Origin: an uncultured Acidimicrobiales bacterium | Lineage (GTDB): Bacteria > Actinomycetota > Acidimicrobiia > Acidimicrobiales > SZUA-35 | NCBI GenBank assembly: GCA_938008925.1 | Contig: CALLIQ010000255.1 | Coordinates: forward strand, 1 to 11,850 | Length of the DNA stretch: 11,850 nucleotides | Reading direction: 5' to 3' | In this document: one piece after another, positions 11,366 through 11,850 of the stretch | How the letters are laid out: every line of letters starts with the position of its first letter | Position numbering within the stretch: position 1 is the stretch's first letter | The notes under the pieces: generated by a model | Told to the model about the DNA's origin: nothing | The model's input: the letters and a program-made list of their open reading frames with translations, nothing else | The model's database searches: none | Program-made: the position numbers and the translations under genes

Positions 11366-11850
11366 ATGACCACCGATCTGCTCGACGGCATTCGGGTCCT
11401 CGACTTCACCCAGTACCTGGCCGGCCCGAGCTGCACCCGGCTGATGGCCGAGTTGGGCGCCGAGGTCATCAAGGTCGAGCAGCCGCCCTTCGGCGACCCG
11501 ATGCGGGCGCAATCGCCCCGCAAGAATCGCCGTTCCGGTTCGTTCGTCCAACAGAACCGAGGCAAGCGCGATCTCTGCATCGACCTCCGATCCCCGGAAG
11601 GAATCGAGATCATCACCGCGCTGATCCCGAGCGTCGACGTCGTGATCGAGAACTTCACCCCTGGCGTGATGGCCAGACGGGGCCTCGACTACGACACGCT
11701 GCGAGCGATCAAGCCCGACCTGATCATGGCGTCGGTGTCCGGCTTCGGCCAGACCGGCCCGTTGGCCGACCGATCGAGTTTCGACTTCATCGCCCAGGCC
11801 TACTCCGGCATCATGCACGTGACCGGCGACCCCGACGGCCCGCCGATGTT
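11366..11850 (+). CDS. CaiB/BaiF-family (class III) CoA-transferase, N-terminal part
   Basis: 161 complete codons are visible and the gene runs off the right edge. The start ATG at 11366 has the ribosome binding site GGGAGA (11352-11357) eight bases upstream. The N-terminus is diagnostic: LLDGIRVLDFTQYLAGPSCTRLMAELGAEVIKVEQP, then GDPMR, then FVQQNRGKRDLCIDLRSPEG, VDVVIENFTPGVMARRGLDYDTL, ASVSGFGQTGP and YSGIMHVTGDPDGPP. These segments bind the CoA moiety in formyl-CoA transferase and relatives. The enzymes move CoA between carboxylic acids (or act as racemases) through an aspartyl-CoA thioester; the catalytic Asp falls beyond the window, so activity cannot be confirmed and the substrate cannot be named. 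It is divergent from the selenoprotein gene with only 36 bases between the start codons. With the acyl-CoA dehydrogenase and malonyl-CoA decarboxylase it adds to the acyl-CoA theme of the region. Confidence 0.93.
   Translation, partial: MTTDLLDGIRVLDFTQYLAGPSCTRLMAELGAEVIKVEQPPFGDPMRAQSPRKNRRSGSFVQQNRGKRDLCIDLRSPEGIEIITALIPSVDVVIENFTPGVMARRGLDYDTLRAIKPDLIMASVSGFGQTGPLADRSSFDFIAQAYSGIMHVTGDPDGPPM

Noticed and set aside
11273..11818. Minus-strand open frame of 181 codons over the right end
   Set aside because: Shadow of the CoA-transferase gene, whose plus-strand N-terminal motifs are diagnostic.

Overview
The window is high-GC DNA from an actinobacterium, most likely of the class Acidimicrobiia (Ilumatobacter-like). 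The reasons are the codon use, an F420-linked enzyme repertoire (a luciferase-like monooxygenase tail and a PPOX-fold protein), a mycothiol-linked reductase family, a secreted DUF4214 protein, and many start codons placed 6-9 bases after a TANNNT -10 box as in leaderless actinobacterial mRNAs. It holds fourteen protein genes, two of them cut by the window edges. I see no tRNA, rRNA, CRISPR array or insertion sequence, and no gene-free stretch longer than 300 bases.

Layout. 1-224: end of an LLM-class oxidoreductase. 265-2061: secreted protein with propeller-like repeats and a DUF4214 segment. 2095-3372: PhzS-like FAD monooxygenase. 3421-5385 (minus): acyl-CoA dehydrogenase, preceded in the same direction by an IF-2B-like protein. 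5492-7826 (plus): thioredoxin-fold protein without redox cysteines, malonyl-CoA decarboxylase, and a PPOX-family F420-type protein. 7797-8657 (minus): multi-pass membrane protein that overlaps its convergent neighbour by 30 bp. 8826-9908 (plus): 65-residue Sm-like beta-barrel candidate, then a TauD-family dioxygenase, joined by a linker able to fold into competing hairpins. 9910-10554 (minus): rhomboid protease. 10673-11329 (minus): reductase of the Rv2466c/DsbA-like family. 11366 to the end (plus): class III CoA-transferase, cut by the edge.

The main discovery is the gene at 10673-11329. An ordinary gene caller would start it at the GTG at 11260-11258 and lose the active site. Reading upstream in frame through a single TGA (11275-11273) recovers an ATG start and the N-terminal strand of the family, and places the TGA exactly where the nucleophilic Cys19 of the CPWC motif belongs, giving U19-P-W-C22. 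An 8-bp hairpin with a three-base GUU loop begins 14 bases after the TGA, in the place and with the loop G expected of a bacterial SECIS element. The gene is therefore best read as a selenoprotein: a Sec-containing mycothiol-dependent reductase.

Metabolically the window looks like a mixed chromosomal region centred on acyl-CoA and malonyl-CoA chemistry (acyl-CoA dehydrogenase, malonyl-CoA decarboxylase, CoA-transferase) with redox and oxygenase enzymes. Apart from short operons (5385-3421, 5492-7826 and 8826-9908), the genes do not form one obvious pathway.
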